This document shows positions 25,532 through 33,496 of a stretch of DNA of 64,000 nt, piece after piece. A program made the translations under genes and the position numbers. The notes below the pieces were generated by a model, which did not search any database, was not told where the DNA came from, and saw only the letters and a program-made list of their open reading frames with translations. The stretch comes from DATAAP01 sp041690495 (GTDB taxonomy: Bacteria; Pseudomonadota; Alphaproteobacteria; CACIAM-22H2). Each line of letters starts with the position of its first letter. Position 1 is the stretch's first letter. The DNA is taken from NCBI GenBank assembly GCA_041690495.1, contig JAWLHE010000002.1, positions 62,001 through 126,000 on the forward strand. Direction: 5' to 3'.

Positions 25532-26443
25532 ATGCTGACGCTGCAGCTTCTGCTGAACGGGCTCGCGCTCGGCGCCGCATATGCGCTGTGCGCCCTGGGT
25601 TTCGTGCTTATCCTGAATGCCACCGGAGCCGTCAATTTTGCGCAAGGCGACATGGTGACGGCGGGCGGCTTCGCGGCGGTTGCGCTGGCGACGGTCTGGC
25701 CGGTTCCGGGAGTTGTCTTGTTGCCTGCGGTCATTGTGCTGACGGCCGTGCTCGGCCTTGTTCTTTCGGCGGTGGCTTACTTTCCGCTCAAATCGCGCCC
25801 CCCGGTTGCGGTGTTCATCAGCACGATCGCGTTGGGCATCATATTCCAGAACACCGCGAACGTCGTCTTCGGGCCCGAGCCGCGAGCGGCGCCGCCGCTG
25901 CTCGGCGGCGGAACGCTGCGTCTCGGCGAGATCGTCATCGGCAGCCAGTCGCTGGCGATCGTCGCGGTGGCCGCCGCGCTGATCGTCGCCCAGTATCTTC
26001 TGTTCGCGCGCACGCAGCTCGGCCGGCACATGCGCGCGACGGCCCAGGACCGCGACATGGCCGAAGCCCTGGGCGTTCGCGTCAACGCGATGATCGCGCT
26101 GACATTCGCGCTGGCCACCGCGCTCGCCGGCGCGGCCGGGCTGCTCCTGGCGAACGTATTCTTTGTGACGCCGACCGATGGAATGAACTACATCTTGAAG
26201 GCGTACATCGCCGCGACGATCGGGGGATGGGGCCGAATTGCCGGCGCGGTCCTCGGCGCAATGCTCATCGCGCTCTTCGAGGTGATATTTCCGGCGCTGC
26301 CGCTGCTGGTACCCCTGCCGGCTGGTGCGGCGTGGGTGTTCTCTCAGACCGTCGCAACGATCGTTCTGTACCTGGCACTGCTCGCGATCCTGTTCTGGCG
26401 GCCGCAGGGTCTGCTGGGCGAGTCGGCCCGGCGACGCGCATGA
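25532..26443 (+). CDS. livH: Branched-chain amino acid ABC permease, LivH-like
   Basis: A 303-residue inner-membrane permease with about eight spans. LivH hallmarks: LLLNGLALGAAYALCALGFV, NATGAVNFAQGDMVTAGGF, LGRHMRATAQDRDMAEALGV (the EAA-like coupling loop), and KAYIAATIGGWGRIAGAVLG. It pairs with the LivM domain of the next gene. Its stop overlaps the start of that gene by four bases (ATGA). Confidence 0.92.
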   Translation: MLTLQLLLNGLALGAAYALCALGFVLILNATGAVNFAQGDMVTAGGFAAVALATVWPVPGVVLLPAVIVLTAVLGLVLSAVAYFPLKSRPPVAVFISTIALGIIFQNTANVVFGPEPRAAPPLLGGGTLRLGEIVIGSQSLAIVAVAAALIVAQYLLFARTQLGRHMRATAQDRDMAEALGVRVNAMIALTFALATALAGAAGLLLANVFFVTPTDGMNYILKAYIAATIGGWGRIAGAVLGAMLIALFEVIFPALPLLVPLPAGAAWVFSQTVATIVLYLALLAILFWRPQGLLGESARRRA

Positions 26444-28239
26444 GCATCCCGTCGCGCAGGCATTTGCCGCTCCTGGCCGGTGTCGTGGCATTGGCGGTCT
26501 GGCCGCTCGTGTTTTCCTCGGCCTATGACCTGCGGGTCTTCACGCTGGCTGGAATCTACGCAATCCTGGTCATCGGCTATCAGTTCATATTCGGCCATGC
26601 GGGCGCGCTGGCGCTGACCCAAGGGGCGTTCTTCGGGCTCGGTGCGTATATCACCGGCTTGCTCGGCGCGAAGCTCGGATGGTCCGCGTTGGCTACTCTG
26701 CCCCTGTCCATCATGGGGCCGATGCTGCTTGCCGTTATCATTGCCGCCCCGGTGCTGCGTCTTGAAACCCATTATTTCGCACTCGCCACGCTGGGGATCG
26801 CGCAGATCCTGCTCCTCGTCGCGATCAGGTGGGAATCAGTCACGGGCGGCGCGAACGGCCTTCCCGGAATTCCGGCGCTGACGTTTCTGGATGTGGCCGT
26901 ACCGGGCGGCCTGCCGATGGTGCTGTTCGTCTGGAGCGTCGTTGCGCTCGCCGGGTTGTTCGCCTGGCAGGCCATGCGGGGTTTGTACGGGCGCGCATTC
27001 CACGTCATGCGCAGCAACGAGCTGCTCGCGGCGTCAATCGGCATCGATTCGGCACGCCTGCGCGCCGTCGCCTTTCTGCTCAGTGCAGGCTTCGCCGGGG
27101 TTGCGGGCGCGCTCTACGCTCATACGATCCGCGTCGTGTCGCCCGAAGTGCTCGAGTTCCACGTCATGGTCGCTTGCCTGTCGATGGCCGTGATCGGCGG
27201 TCGTACAGGTGTCGCCGGCGCCATACTCGGAGCGGTCGTCCTCGTACATCTGCCGGAGTGGTTCCGCGGCCTCCAAGATTACTACCTGATCGCGTACGGC
27301 GTCGCACTGCTGGCCATGATCATCGTCGCGCCCGAAGGCCTGGCGGGCTTGCTCGGGCAAGCCGCAGGTACCACGCCGTCCCGCCGGGCCGGGCGGATAG
27401 CTGGTGCCGTGGCACCGGCGACAGGGGAGTCGCGCTTCCGGGCGGAAGCGAAGGCGGCAGCCCCGCTGCTGTCGGTCCAGGCGATCGGCAAGCGCTTCGG
27501 CGGTATTCAGGCGCTTCGCGACGTGTCCTTCGACGTTCGGTCCGGCGAGATCGTCGGACTGATCGGTCCGAACGGCTCCGGGAAGACCACGCTGATCAAC
27601 ATAGCAACCGGCCTCTACGCCGCGGACGCCGGCCGGATCCTGTTCGATGGCCGTTCCTTGACCGGCATGCGACCGGCGGCCATTGCCAGGCTTGGCATCG
27701 CGCGAACTTTCCAGGCCGTCCATCTGGTCGAGGAGATGCTGGCCGTGGATAACGTGGCGGTGGCCGTTGCGGCGCGCCGCCCGCTGCGCCTTGGGCGAGC
27801 TTTGACGCGCCCGCTTCGCGACCGCGCTATGCAATCCGCACGGGCGGAGGCGTTGGCGATAATGGATCGGCTGGGGATCGTCGAAGCAGCCTGGCACCGC
27901 GCCGGCGGCCTGCCGCATGGGACCAAACGGCAACTCGAAATCGCGCGCGCCCTGGCGCTCTCTCCGCAGCTCGTCTTCCTGGACGAACCTGCCGCAGGTC
28001 TGAACGCGTCGGAACAACGCCAGCTCGCCGGGCAGCTCAAGAGCCTTGCGGAAGGGGGCCTTACGCTGCTGGTTGTCGAGCACAACATGCCGTTTCTGAT
28101 GAGCATCGCCGATCGTATGGTCTGCCTCGATGAAGGCAAGCGCATTGCCGAAGGAACCCCATCCGAGATCCGCGCCAATCCGGCCGTGCTCGGTGCGTAT
28201 TTCGGCGCGGCATCCGTTACCCCAGGATCCAGGCAATGA
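26440..28239 (+). CDS. livMG: Fused LivM permease - LivG ATPase
   Basis: A 599-residue fusion. Residues 1 to ~305 are a LivM permease: YAILVIGYQFIFGHAGALAL, GAFFGLGAYITGLLGAKLG, MRSNELLAASIGIDSARLRA (coupling loop), and VIGGRTGVAGAILGAVVLVH. A ~35-residue Ala/Arg linker follows. From ~341 the LivG ATPase begins: LLSVQAIGKRFGGIQALRDV, Walker A GPNGSGKTT (~375-383), a signature helix LPHGTKRQLEIARAL, Walker B LVFLDEPAAGLN and the switch histidine in VVEHNMPF. The signature motif reads LPHGTK instead of LPYGxQ. Fusion fixes one permease to one ATPase; LivF supplies the second ATPase. Confidence 0.93.
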   Translation: MSIPSRRHLPLLAGVVALAVWPLVFSSAYDLRVFTLAGIYAILVIGYQFIFGHAGALALTQGAFFGLGAYITGLLGAKLGWSALATLPLSIMGPMLLAVIIAAPVLRLETHYFALATLGIAQILLLVAIRWESVTGGANGLPGIPALTFLDVAVPGGLPMVLFVWSVVALAGLFAWQAMRGLYGRAFHVMRSNELLAASIGIDSARLRAVAFLLSAGFAGVAGALYAHTIRVVSPEVLEFHVMVACLSMAVIGGRTGVAGAILGAVVLVHLPEWFRGLQDYYLIAYGVALLAMIIVAPEGLAGLLGQAAGTTPSRRAGRIAGAVAPATGESRFRAEAKAAAPLLSVQAIGKRFGGIQALRDVSFDVRSGEIVGLIGPNGSGKTTLINIATGLYAADAGRILFDGRSLTGMRPAAIARLGIARTFQAVHLVEEMLAVDNVAVAVAARRPLRLGRALTRPLRDRAMQSARAEALAIMDRLGIVEAAWHRAGGLPHGTKRQLEIARALALSPQLVFLDEPAAGLNASEQRQLAGQLKSLAEGGLTLLVVEHNMPFLMSIADRMVCLDEGKRIAEGTPSEIRANPAVLGAYFGAASVTPGSRQ

Positions 28240-28943
28240 GCACGGTGGTGCTGACGGTCGAAAATGCGGTTGCGCGCTACGGCGAGGTCGTGGCGCTCGA
28301 TCGCGTGTCGATCGAGGTGCGCGAGGGTGAGGCGGTCGCTCTGCTCGGGGCGAACGGCGCCGGGAAATCGACCTTGCTGAAAGCGATTATCGGGCATGTC
28401 CCGCTGACGGCCGGTTCCATGCGATTCGCCGGACAGGCGATTGACCGTCTGGCGCCGTGGCAGCGGGCTCGTCGCGGCCTCGGCTATAGTGCGGAAGGCC
28501 GTCGGATCTTCCCGGCAATGTCGGTGCGCGAGAATCTCGAGGTGGCGGGGGAGGAGAACCGGGCCGAGAGGGCAGAGCGTATCGACAACGTCTTTCGCAC
28601 GTTTCCGGTGTTGAGGACGCTTGAGGACGCGCCCGGCTGGCGGCTGTCGGGCGGCCAGCAGCAGATTCTGGCGATCGGGCGGGCGCTTATGAGGAGAACC
28701 CGCCTGATCGTCCTCGACGAGCCCTCGCTCGGCCTCTCTCCGGCGCTCGTGCGGGAGGTCTTTGAGCGTCTCGGCGAACTTGTGGCGGCGGGCGGTGCCG
28801 TTCTTCTGGCCGACCAGAACGCGGCCGCTGCGCTCCCGGTCGTCCAGCGCGCGTATGTCATGCAGACCGGTCGTATCATGGCCCAGGGGGGAGCCGACGA
28901 AATCGGCCGCAGCGGCATCCTCGAAGCCGCACTCTTCGGCTAA
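28236..28943 (+). CDS. livF: Branched-chain amino acid ABC ATPase, LivF-like
   Basis: A 235-residue ATPase overlapping the livMG stop (ATGA). Motifs: RYGEVVALDRVSIEVREGEA, Walker A GANGAGKST, Q-loop region GYSAEGRRIFPAMSVRENLE, signature WRLSGGQQQILAIGRAL, Walker B LIVLDEPSLGLSP, and ADQNAAAA in the switch region, where the usual histidine after the D-loop is replaced (LLADQN), normal for LivF. It is the last gene of the transporter operon and converges on a small proline-rich gene seven bases away. Confidence 0.93.
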   Translation: MSTVVLTVENAVARYGEVVALDRVSIEVREGEAVALLGANGAGKSTLLKAIIGHVPLTAGSMRFAGQAIDRLAPWQRARRGLGYSAEGRRIFPAMSVRENLEVAGEENRAERAERIDNVFRTFPVLRTLEDAPGWRLSGGQQQILAIGRALMRRTRLIVLDEPSLGLSPALVREVFERLGELVAAGGAVLLADQNAAAALPVVQRAYVMQTGRIMAQGGADEIGRSGILEAALFG

Positions 28944-28949
28944 TTTGGA

Positions 28950-29171
28950 TTAGCGGGTACCCGTCGGCGGGTTCTGTGGCAGGTCCGGATGCGGGGGAGG
29001 CGGCGGCTGGATTTCCGGCGGCGGTGTCGGCCCGGGCATCGGATGGGGCGGCCCAGGGGGCGGCACTTCCGGCCTGGTCGGGTTCGTTGGTGTGCCCGGC
29101 TGAGGGGGCGTGGGATGGGTCGCGGCGAACGCTTCCGCACAAAGGAGTCGTCGGTCGACTTTTCCTTGCAT
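28950..29171 (-). CDS. Small proline-rich protein
   Basis: About 73 residues from ATG 29171 (a TTG at 29180 is in frame). After a basic N-terminus (MQGKVDRRLLCAEAF) the rest is roughly 45% proline in the pattern PTRPEVPPPGPPHPMPG and PPPEIQPPPPPHPDLPQ. Similar short proline-rich proteins occur beside stress genes in Alphaproteobacteria; function unknown. No good ribosome binding site is seen, but it lies 56 bases downstream of the KGG gene on the same strand and could share its EcfG promoter. It may be a compositional artefact. Confidence 0.4.
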   Translation of the reverse strand: MQGKVDRRLLCAEAFAATHPTPPQPGTPTNPTRPEVPPPGPPHPMPGPTPPPEIQPPPPPHPDLPQNPPTGTR

Positions 29172-29227
29172 GGTTCGCAAAGGCGGAAGGGCCGCGGCCC
29201 GCGGCCCTTCAAGTAGCTCGCGGGCAG

Positions 29228-29572
29228 TCAGTGGGTGTCTACCTTCTCATGCACGCCAGCCGCATGCTCCCGTTCGGCGTGCTCGCGATCCTCGGTCGGT
29301 GCCCCTCCCGCATTCTGGCCGCCCATCGGACGCGCGGTCTGGCCGATCGACTGCGGGGGGGTGCTTTGCGCCTGCTTGCTGCGCCCGCCGCCATGACTGC
29401 TCTGGCCGCCCTTCCGCCCGGCTTCCGCCGCAAGCCGGCGGTCCTGAGAAAAGCTACGCTTCGCCGCAGGGACGCTTTGGCCGCCCTTGCTCGCAATTTC
29501 GCGCTGCTTGGCCGCGTCCATCGAGGCGAACCCGCGATTTGAGGTCCCTGTGCCCTGGGATTTCTGAGCCAT
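29228..29572 (-). CDS. KGG-repeat general stress protein (YciG/Con-10 type)
   Basis: A 114-residue hydrophilic protein starting at ATG 29572 behind GAGGAGC. It contains the KGG motif twice: FASMDAAKQREIASKGGQSV near residue 20 and LAAEAGRKGGQSSHGGGRSK near residue 50. The tail is Gln/Gly/His-rich and disordered. KGG proteins (E. coli YciG, fungal Con-10) accumulate under starvation, osmotic stress or sporulation; the mechanism is unclear. An exact EcfG promoter match lies about 33 bases upstream, consistent with general-stress control. Confidence 0.85.
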   Translation of the reverse strand: MAQKSQGTGTSNRGFASMDAAKQREIASKGGQSVPAAKRSFSQDRRLAAEAGRKGGQSSHGGGRSKQAQSTPPQSIGQTARPMGGQNAGGAPTEDREHAEREHAAGVHEKVDTH

Positions 29573-29604
29573 TACTAAGCTCCTCATGTTTCGGGTTGTC
29601 TGAA

Positions 29605-29629
29605 AACGGAGGCTTTAATGAAAGGTTCC
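29605..29629 (-). promoter_or_regulatory. EcfG-type promoter of the KGG gene
   Basis: On the minus strand GGAAC (29629-29625), 16-base spacer, CGTT (29608-29605): an exact match to the alphaproteobacterial EcfG consensus GGAAC-N16/17-CGTT. The predicted leader to ATG 29572 is about 25 bases. Confidence 0.8.
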
Positions 29630-29813
29630 GCGCGAGTTACACCGAACGTTGATGTTTTATTTGGGGCGCTAACGCGCGGTCTGGTGTTTCACTGTGCCTC
29701 TCCGCGATATCCCTTGTTCTTCGTCGTGTGTGGCCTGCCGCTGCCCGAGTCCGAGAGCCGCGATCTACTCGTGCCGTCGTCGAGGAGCGTGCGAGTCGTG
29801 TCCGCGCACGTTT

Positions 29814-29846
29814 GATCCTGTGCATCCTGTGCATCCTGTGCATCGT
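29814..29846. repeat. Three-copy 9-bp tandem repeat
   Basis: The unit TGCATCCTG is repeated, with a degenerate copy on each side (GATCCTG before, TGCATCGTC after). It lies in a non-coding stretch between the KGG and PRC-barrel genes. Copy number may vary between strains; no function is evident. Confidence 0.5.
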
Positions 29847-29899
29847 CGTGCCGCCGGCCGCGCGGCTGGTGGGGAACGACTGCCATCCGGTCTCGGCGA

Positions 29900-30358
29900 T
29901 CAGGACCGGCGCGTTCCGGGAGTCCCTCTGGCTGCGGGTGTCGAGCCGGCGGCTCCGGCCGGTCCTGGCTGCAATCCGGCGCCCGGCTTGCCGGTCCCGC
30001 GCAGGCGCGTGCTCGCGGCCTCGGGCAGGTTGTAATGGTGCCGGAGACGCTCCGCCCATGACGGATCTGTCATGTCCGGCCAATCATTCTCTTCAAATCC
30101 GGGCGCGTTCTGAAGCGTCTCCTTGTCGACATTGATGACATAGGCGCCCTGGCCCTCGTTGTAGTCCAGGACTTCCCAGGGCAGCGCGAAGAGCTTGTCA
30201 CCCATTCCCAGAAAGCCGCCGAAGGAAAGCACGGCGTACCGCACCGTTCCGTCAAGCTTGTCGATCACAACGTCCTCAATCTCCCCGAGATTTTCTCCCT
30301 GCGGATTGGTGACCGGCGTGCCCTGGACCTTCTTTGCCGCGATGACGTTCGATGGCAT
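29900..30358 (-). CDS. PRC-barrel domain protein, stress-type
   Basis: A 152-residue soluble protein, start ATG 30358 behind GGAAGGGAG. The PRC-barrel spans about residues 1-95: VIAAKKVQGTPVTNPQGENL, GEIEDVVIDKLDGTVRYAVL, FGGFLGMGDKLFALPWEVLD and YVINVDKETLQNAPGF. The tail holds WAERLRHHYNLPEA and then a Gly/Pro/Ala-rich disordered end. PRC-barrel proteins of this type recur in EcfG regulons; the molecular role is not established. It has its own exact EcfG promoter and is divergent from superoxide dismutase. Confidence 0.88.
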   Translation of the reverse strand: MPSNVIAAKKVQGTPVTNPQGENLGEIEDVVIDKLDGTVRYAVLSFGGFLGMGDKLFALPWEVLDYNEGQGAYVINVDKETLQNAPGFEENDWPDMTDPSWAERLRHHYNLPEAASTRLRGTGKPGAGLQPGPAGAAGSTPAARGTPGTRRS

Positions 30359-30388
30359 TATTCGCTCCCTTCCGTGGCGTACCCTAGC

Positions 30389-30413
30389 AACGCGAGCGAT
30401 TCCGTCCGGTTCC
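30389..30413 (-). promoter_or_regulatory. EcfG-type promoter of the PRC-barrel gene
   Basis: Minus-strand GGAAC (30413-30409), 16-base spacer, CGTT (30392-30389). Predicted leader about 23 bases. It stands back-to-back with the sod promoter, 40 bases away. Confidence 0.82.
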
Positions 30414-30452
30414 GCTTGCCGGACCGGATCATGTGTGCCCCTGCCGAGAGCA

Positions 30453-30478
30453 GGAACGACGTACCGAGCGGTCGCGTT
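30453..30478 (+). promoter_or_regulatory. EcfG-type promoter of superoxide dismutase
   Basis: GGAAC (30453-30457), 17-base spacer, CGTT (30475-30478), exact consensus. Transcription should begin near 30486, leaving a ~50-base leader before ATG 30537. Confidence 0.82.
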
Positions 30479-30536
30479 CGCAGGGCGGCGACGGAAGGTT
30501 TCTTCGACAAGCCACGATTCTAAAGGAGCGAGCAGC

Positions 30537-31160
30537 ATGCCATTTCAACTTCCGCCACTGCCGTATGACCATGCGGCGCTTGAGCCCCACCTCTCGTCGA
30601 AAACGCTCCAGTTCCACCACGGCAAGCATCACAAGGCTTATGTCGATACCCTGAACAAGCTGATTGAGGGCACGGAGTTCGCCAACAAGCCGCTCGATGC
30701 GATCATCCGCGACTCCGCGCGACGCCCGGAGCACCAGAAGGTGTTCAACAACGCAGCGCAGGTCTGGAACCACACCGTTCAGTGGAACTGCATGACGCCG
30801 GGCGGCGGCGGAGCGCCACCCAAGGAGATCGCAACCGAGCTGGATGCCGCATTCGGCGGCTTCGATCAGTTCAAGCAGAAATTCAAGCAGGCCGCCGTGG
30901 ATCGGTTCGGCAGCGGCTATGCGTGGCTGGTCCGCGACAAAGGACGCATGGACGTGGTCTCGACAGCCAACGCAGAGCCGCCGTTCATCGATGGTCGCGA
31001 GGTCCTGCTAGCGTGCGATGTCTGGGAGCACGCCTATTATCTGGACTTTCAGAACCGGCGCCCCGACTACATCGACACGTTCCTCGGTCATCTCGTGAAC
31101 TGGAACTATGTCGGACAGCGAATGCGCGAGCCGACGACTGCGCTGCGCGAATTCGCCTGA
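30537..31160 (+). CDS. sodB: Superoxide dismutase, Fe/Mn family
   Basis: A 207-residue cytosolic enzyme that dismutates superoxide. Metal ligands are all visible: H27 (QFHHGKHHKAY), H79 (VWNHTVQW), D161 and H165 (CDVWEHAYYLDF). The start ATG follows AAAGGAGC. FGSGYAWL replaces the common FGSGWAWL. The NHTVQWNCM and GGGGAPP segments fit iron-type enzymes better than manganese-type, but cambialistic use cannot be excluded. An exact EcfG promoter lies upstream and a strong terminator downstream, so it is a single-gene stress transcript. Confidence 0.94.
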   Translation: MPFQLPPLPYDHAALEPHLSSKTLQFHHGKHHKAYVDTLNKLIEGTEFANKPLDAIIRDSARRPEHQKVFNNAAQVWNHTVQWNCMTPGGGGAPPKEIATELDAAFGGFDQFKQKFKQAAVDRFGSGYAWLVRDKGRMDVVSTANAEPPFIDGREVLLACDVWEHAYYLDFQNRRPDYIDTFLGHLVNWNYVGQRMREPTTALREFA

Positions 31161-31179
31161 GAACATCCACGCCCGGATG

Positions 31180-31220
31180 CCGGCGGCTGCGAAACGCAAA
31201 TTGCAGCCGCCGGTTTCTCT
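31180..31220. terminator. Intrinsic terminator between sod and phyR
   Basis: An 11-bp perfect stem (CCGGCGGCTGC / GCAGCCGCCGG, 31180-31190 and 31203-31213) with a 12-base loop is followed by TTTCTCTT. It ends sod on the plus strand; phyR converges from the other side, so the hairpin may serve both. Confidence 0.75.
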
Positions 31221-31235
31221 TCGGAAGGGCAGGGG

Positions 31236-32045
31236 TCAGTTGCGCAGAGCGTGCACTTGAGCCGGCCCGCTCAATGACAATGCCTGGCCGATCGCGATCT
31301 TCAGCGTTTCCGGATCGAACGGCTTGGTTATCAGGAAGGCCGGCTCCACATGCTCGCCGGTCAGGAGCCGCTCCGGGAACCCGGTCACGAAGATGACCGG
31401 CACATCGATCGATGTCAGGATCTCCTGGACCGTCGCGATGCCGCTGTCGCCGTCCTTGAGCTGGATATCGGCGAGCACCAGTCCTGGACGATGCTCCTCG
31501 GCGAGCATCACCGCCTTCTCCTTCGTTGCAGCGACGCCGACGACGGTATGACCGATCGACCGCACGATCGCCGCGATATCCATGGCAATGACCGGCTCGT
31601 CCTCGACGATCAGCACGCGGGCGCCGGTCTGACGCTGAATCTCCGCGCGCGCCTCATTGAGCTTGTCATGCGCCTCGTCCTCGGAAACGTCGAGAATTCG
31701 GGCGGCATCCTCAACAGAGAAGCCCTCCAGCGAAACGAGAAGCAAGACCTGCCTGTCGAGCGGGGGCAGCGCCGCCAGCTGCTCGCGTAGCCTCGTCTCG
31801 GGCGCGCCGCCATCTTCCTTGCTCTCCGGAATGGCTGAATCGACGATTCGCCACACGTCGTGAAACACGGTGAATAGCTGCAGCTTCATGTCGCCATTAG
31901 GCTTGAGCCGATGCGGCTCCTGAAGCAATGCCTCGAGGCACACGCGGACGTATTGATCCCCACGCTGCTGCGAGCCCGTCAGGGCCCGTGCATACCGTCG
32001 GAGATACGGAATCCATTTGACCAGTTCCTGCGACAACCGATCCAT
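31236..32045 (-). CDS. phyR: PhyR general stress response regulator (anti-anti-sigma)
   Basis: A 269-residue protein with the PhyR architecture: an N-terminal sigma-like domain (~1-135, with LVKWIPYLRRYARALTGSQQ and ALPPLDRQVLLLVSLEGFSV, DAARILDVSEDEAHDKLNEA) and a C-terminal receiver (~142-265). The receiver has acidic D149/E150 (VLIVEDEPVIAMD), phosphoacceptor D193 (LADIQLKDGDSG) and lysine in LITKPFDPE. When phosphorylated, the sigma-like domain sequesters NepR, freeing EcfG. It is divergent from nepR-ecfG, the classical arrangement. No kinase of the system is in the window, and I see no exact EcfG box on its own strand. Confidence 0.95.
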   Translation of the reverse strand: MDRLSQELVKWIPYLRRYARALTGSQQRGDQYVRVCLEALLQEPHRLKPNGDMKLQLFTVFHDVWRIVDSAIPESKEDGGAPETRLREQLAALPPLDRQVLLLVSLEGFSVEDAARILDVSEDEAHDKLNEARAEIQRQTGARVLIVEDEPVIAMDIAAIVRSIGHTVVGVAATKEKAVMLAEEHRPGLVLADIQLKDGDSGIATVQEILTSIDVPVIFVTGFPERLLTGEHVEPAFLITKPFDPETLKIAIGQALSLSGPAQVHALRN

Positions 32046-32231
32046 ATGTCATCTCCGTGGCCAACGTCGCGGAGAGTTACACGAGACCGCCAAGTATACA
32101 AGCGCGCTTATTTGCGCGACCGCGCTCGACTGTTTCATTGCTCCGGGTGTCCTGGCCCGCCACGCGGACGATCGGTCCGGCTCAGCCTGAGGCGGTCGTG
32201 CACCGCCACACAAACTTCCGGCTACCGCTCG

Positions 32232-32256
32232 GGAACCTTCGTGTTTTCGGGACGTT
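32232..32256 (+). promoter_or_regulatory. EcfG-type promoter of nepR-ecfG (autoregulation)
   Basis: GGAAC (32232-32236), 16-base spacer, CGTT (32253-32256), exact consensus, in the phyR-nepR intergenic region. Predicted leader ~53 bases to nepR. This implies positive autoregulation of the sigma factor together with its anti-sigma factor. Confidence 0.85.
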
Positions 32257-32317
32257 ATGTTCCGATACGCCGACCGGGCAGGGGCGGTCCCTGAGTCCAT
32301 CCGGCGTGGGGGTGTTC

Positions 32318-32554
32318 ATGGAACTGTCAGACAGGACCAAGCGGCCAAGCGGCCGTAACGGGGCAACTGCCGCGCCTCCCGATGGCGGCGCAGGCGTGCG
32401 GAGCGGGACAGCCTATCCGCCTGATGCCGCTGAATCGTTCGATTGCTGGCTTGATGGCCAGCTTCAGGCGCTCTACCGGACGGTGCTCAATGAGCCTCTG
32501 CCGCGCGAGATCCTGGACCTCTTGTCCAGACCCAAAGGGGGAAGTTGTGGATGA
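32318..32554 (+). CDS. nepR: NepR-like anti-sigma factor
   Basis: A 78-residue protein. The first ~40 residues are basic and disordered; the C-terminal half is the NepR signature FDCWLDGQLQALYRTVLNEP-LPREILDLL, two helices that wrap around EcfG or the sigma-like domain of PhyR. ATG 32318 follows GTGGGGGT. Position between phyR and the sigma factor gene confirms the role. Its stop overlaps a possible start (ATG 32551) of the sigma gene. Confidence 0.92.
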   Translation: MELSDRTKRPSGRNGATAAPPDGGAGVRSGTAYPPDAAESFDCWLDGQLQALYRTVLNEPLPREILDLLSRPKGGSCG

Positions 32555-32751
32555 GGGACGAACGGGGTGAGCTTCCTCTTCGACGAACGGTGCAGACGCG
32601 AGATGCGCATGCCGATACCGGGATTGCCGATGCGGCGTCGATCTCGGATAATCAGCCGCGTTCCTGCTCTAGGATGACGGCTCCGGTCGAACCCGATCAT
32701 CGCGCCGCGAGAGCACAGGACTTGAAGTCGGCCACTGACGAAAGGACCGGC

Positions 32752-33288
32752 ATGGAGGCCAGCAACGATTTCCGTGCACAGGTCGTCGAGTGCTTGCCGC
32801 AGCTGCGCGCATTCGCGCGCGTCCTGACGCGCAACAAGGAGCGAGCTGACGATCTCGTCCATGACACGCTGGTGCGCGCGCTCGCAGCCGAGGACAAATT
32901 CCAGAAGGGCACAAACATCAAGGCGTGGCTGCTGACAATCCTTCGGAACCAGCACATCAGCGACCTGCGCCGCCGGAAGGTGGAGGTCGAGCCCGTCGAC
33001 GATCTCGTCGACGCGGCGCTTCCGACACCGCCGGGTCAATTCTCCGCCGTCGAGTTCGGGGAGCTGCGTAAAGCGCTCATGAAGATGTCGGTTCAGCATC
33101 GCGAGGTTCTGATTCTCGTCGCAGCTGCCGGACTCAGCTATGAAGATACCGCCGAGGTCTGCAAGTGTGCGGTCGGCACGGTGAAGTCGCGCCTCAACCG
33201 TGCACGGGTCGAGCTGCGCCGCTTGCTATCCGAGCAACCTTCGCAGACCAAGCCGGAGGACGAACTGACGAGCGCCGAGGTGGAGTAG
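32752..33288 (+). CDS. ecfG: EcfG-type ECF sigma factor (general stress)
   Basis: From ATG 32752, behind AAAGGA with 6-base spacing, a 178-residue sigma factor, the usual EcfG length. Region 2: CLPQLRAFARVLTRNKERAD and DLVHDTLVRALAAEDKF, with TNIKAWLLTILRNQHISDLR; region 4: MSVQHREVLILVAAAGLSYE and VGTVKSRLNRARVELRRLL. It directs RNA polymerase to GGAAC/CGTT promoters such as those listed in this window. The frame is open from ATG 32551, which overlaps the nepR stop (ATGA); that start would add 67 residues lacking family similarity. The domain boundary and ribosome binding site favour 32752, but coupling at 32551 is possible. Confidence 0.92.
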   Translation: MEASNDFRAQVVECLPQLRAFARVLTRNKERADDLVHDTLVRALAAEDKFQKGTNIKAWLLTILRNQHISDLRRRKVEVEPVDDLVDAALPTPPGQFSAVEFGELRKALMKMSVQHREVLILVAAAGLSYEDTAEVCKCAVGTVKSRLNRARVELRRLLSEQPSQTKPEDELTSAEVE

Positions 33289-33409
33289 TCACGATCTGCG
33301 CAGGCAGGCCCTCATTATGCTTCAGCAGCCCGGGCCGGTAATGGCCGTATTCGTCGCGCTCCATGAATTCCGTGGTCGCACATAGCGCCGGCGTAAGTGT
33401 ACCGAAACG

Positions 33410-33434
33410 GGAACGGACGTGGCTGTGCTGCGTT
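33410..33434 (+). promoter_or_regulatory. EcfG-type promoter of the otsA-treY operon
   Basis: GGAAC (33410-33414), 16-base spacer, CGTT (33431-33434), exact consensus. An upstream GTG at 33419 lies inside this promoter, so it cannot be the otsA start; ATG 33497 is used instead, with a ~55-base leader. Confidence 0.85.
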
Positions 33435-33496
33435 GCACGACCGTCTTCGCGACGATCCGCAACCTGCTGCCGTCCGCAAGTGCCCAAGTCCTGTCG

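Noticed and set aside
29618..29815. 65-codon plus-strand frame
   Set aside because: It starts inside the KGG-gene promoter, has no ribosome binding site and no family signature.
32046..32231. EcfG box for phyR on the minus strand
   Set aside because: The best candidate has GGAAG and lacks a CGTT at the required spacing; not supported.
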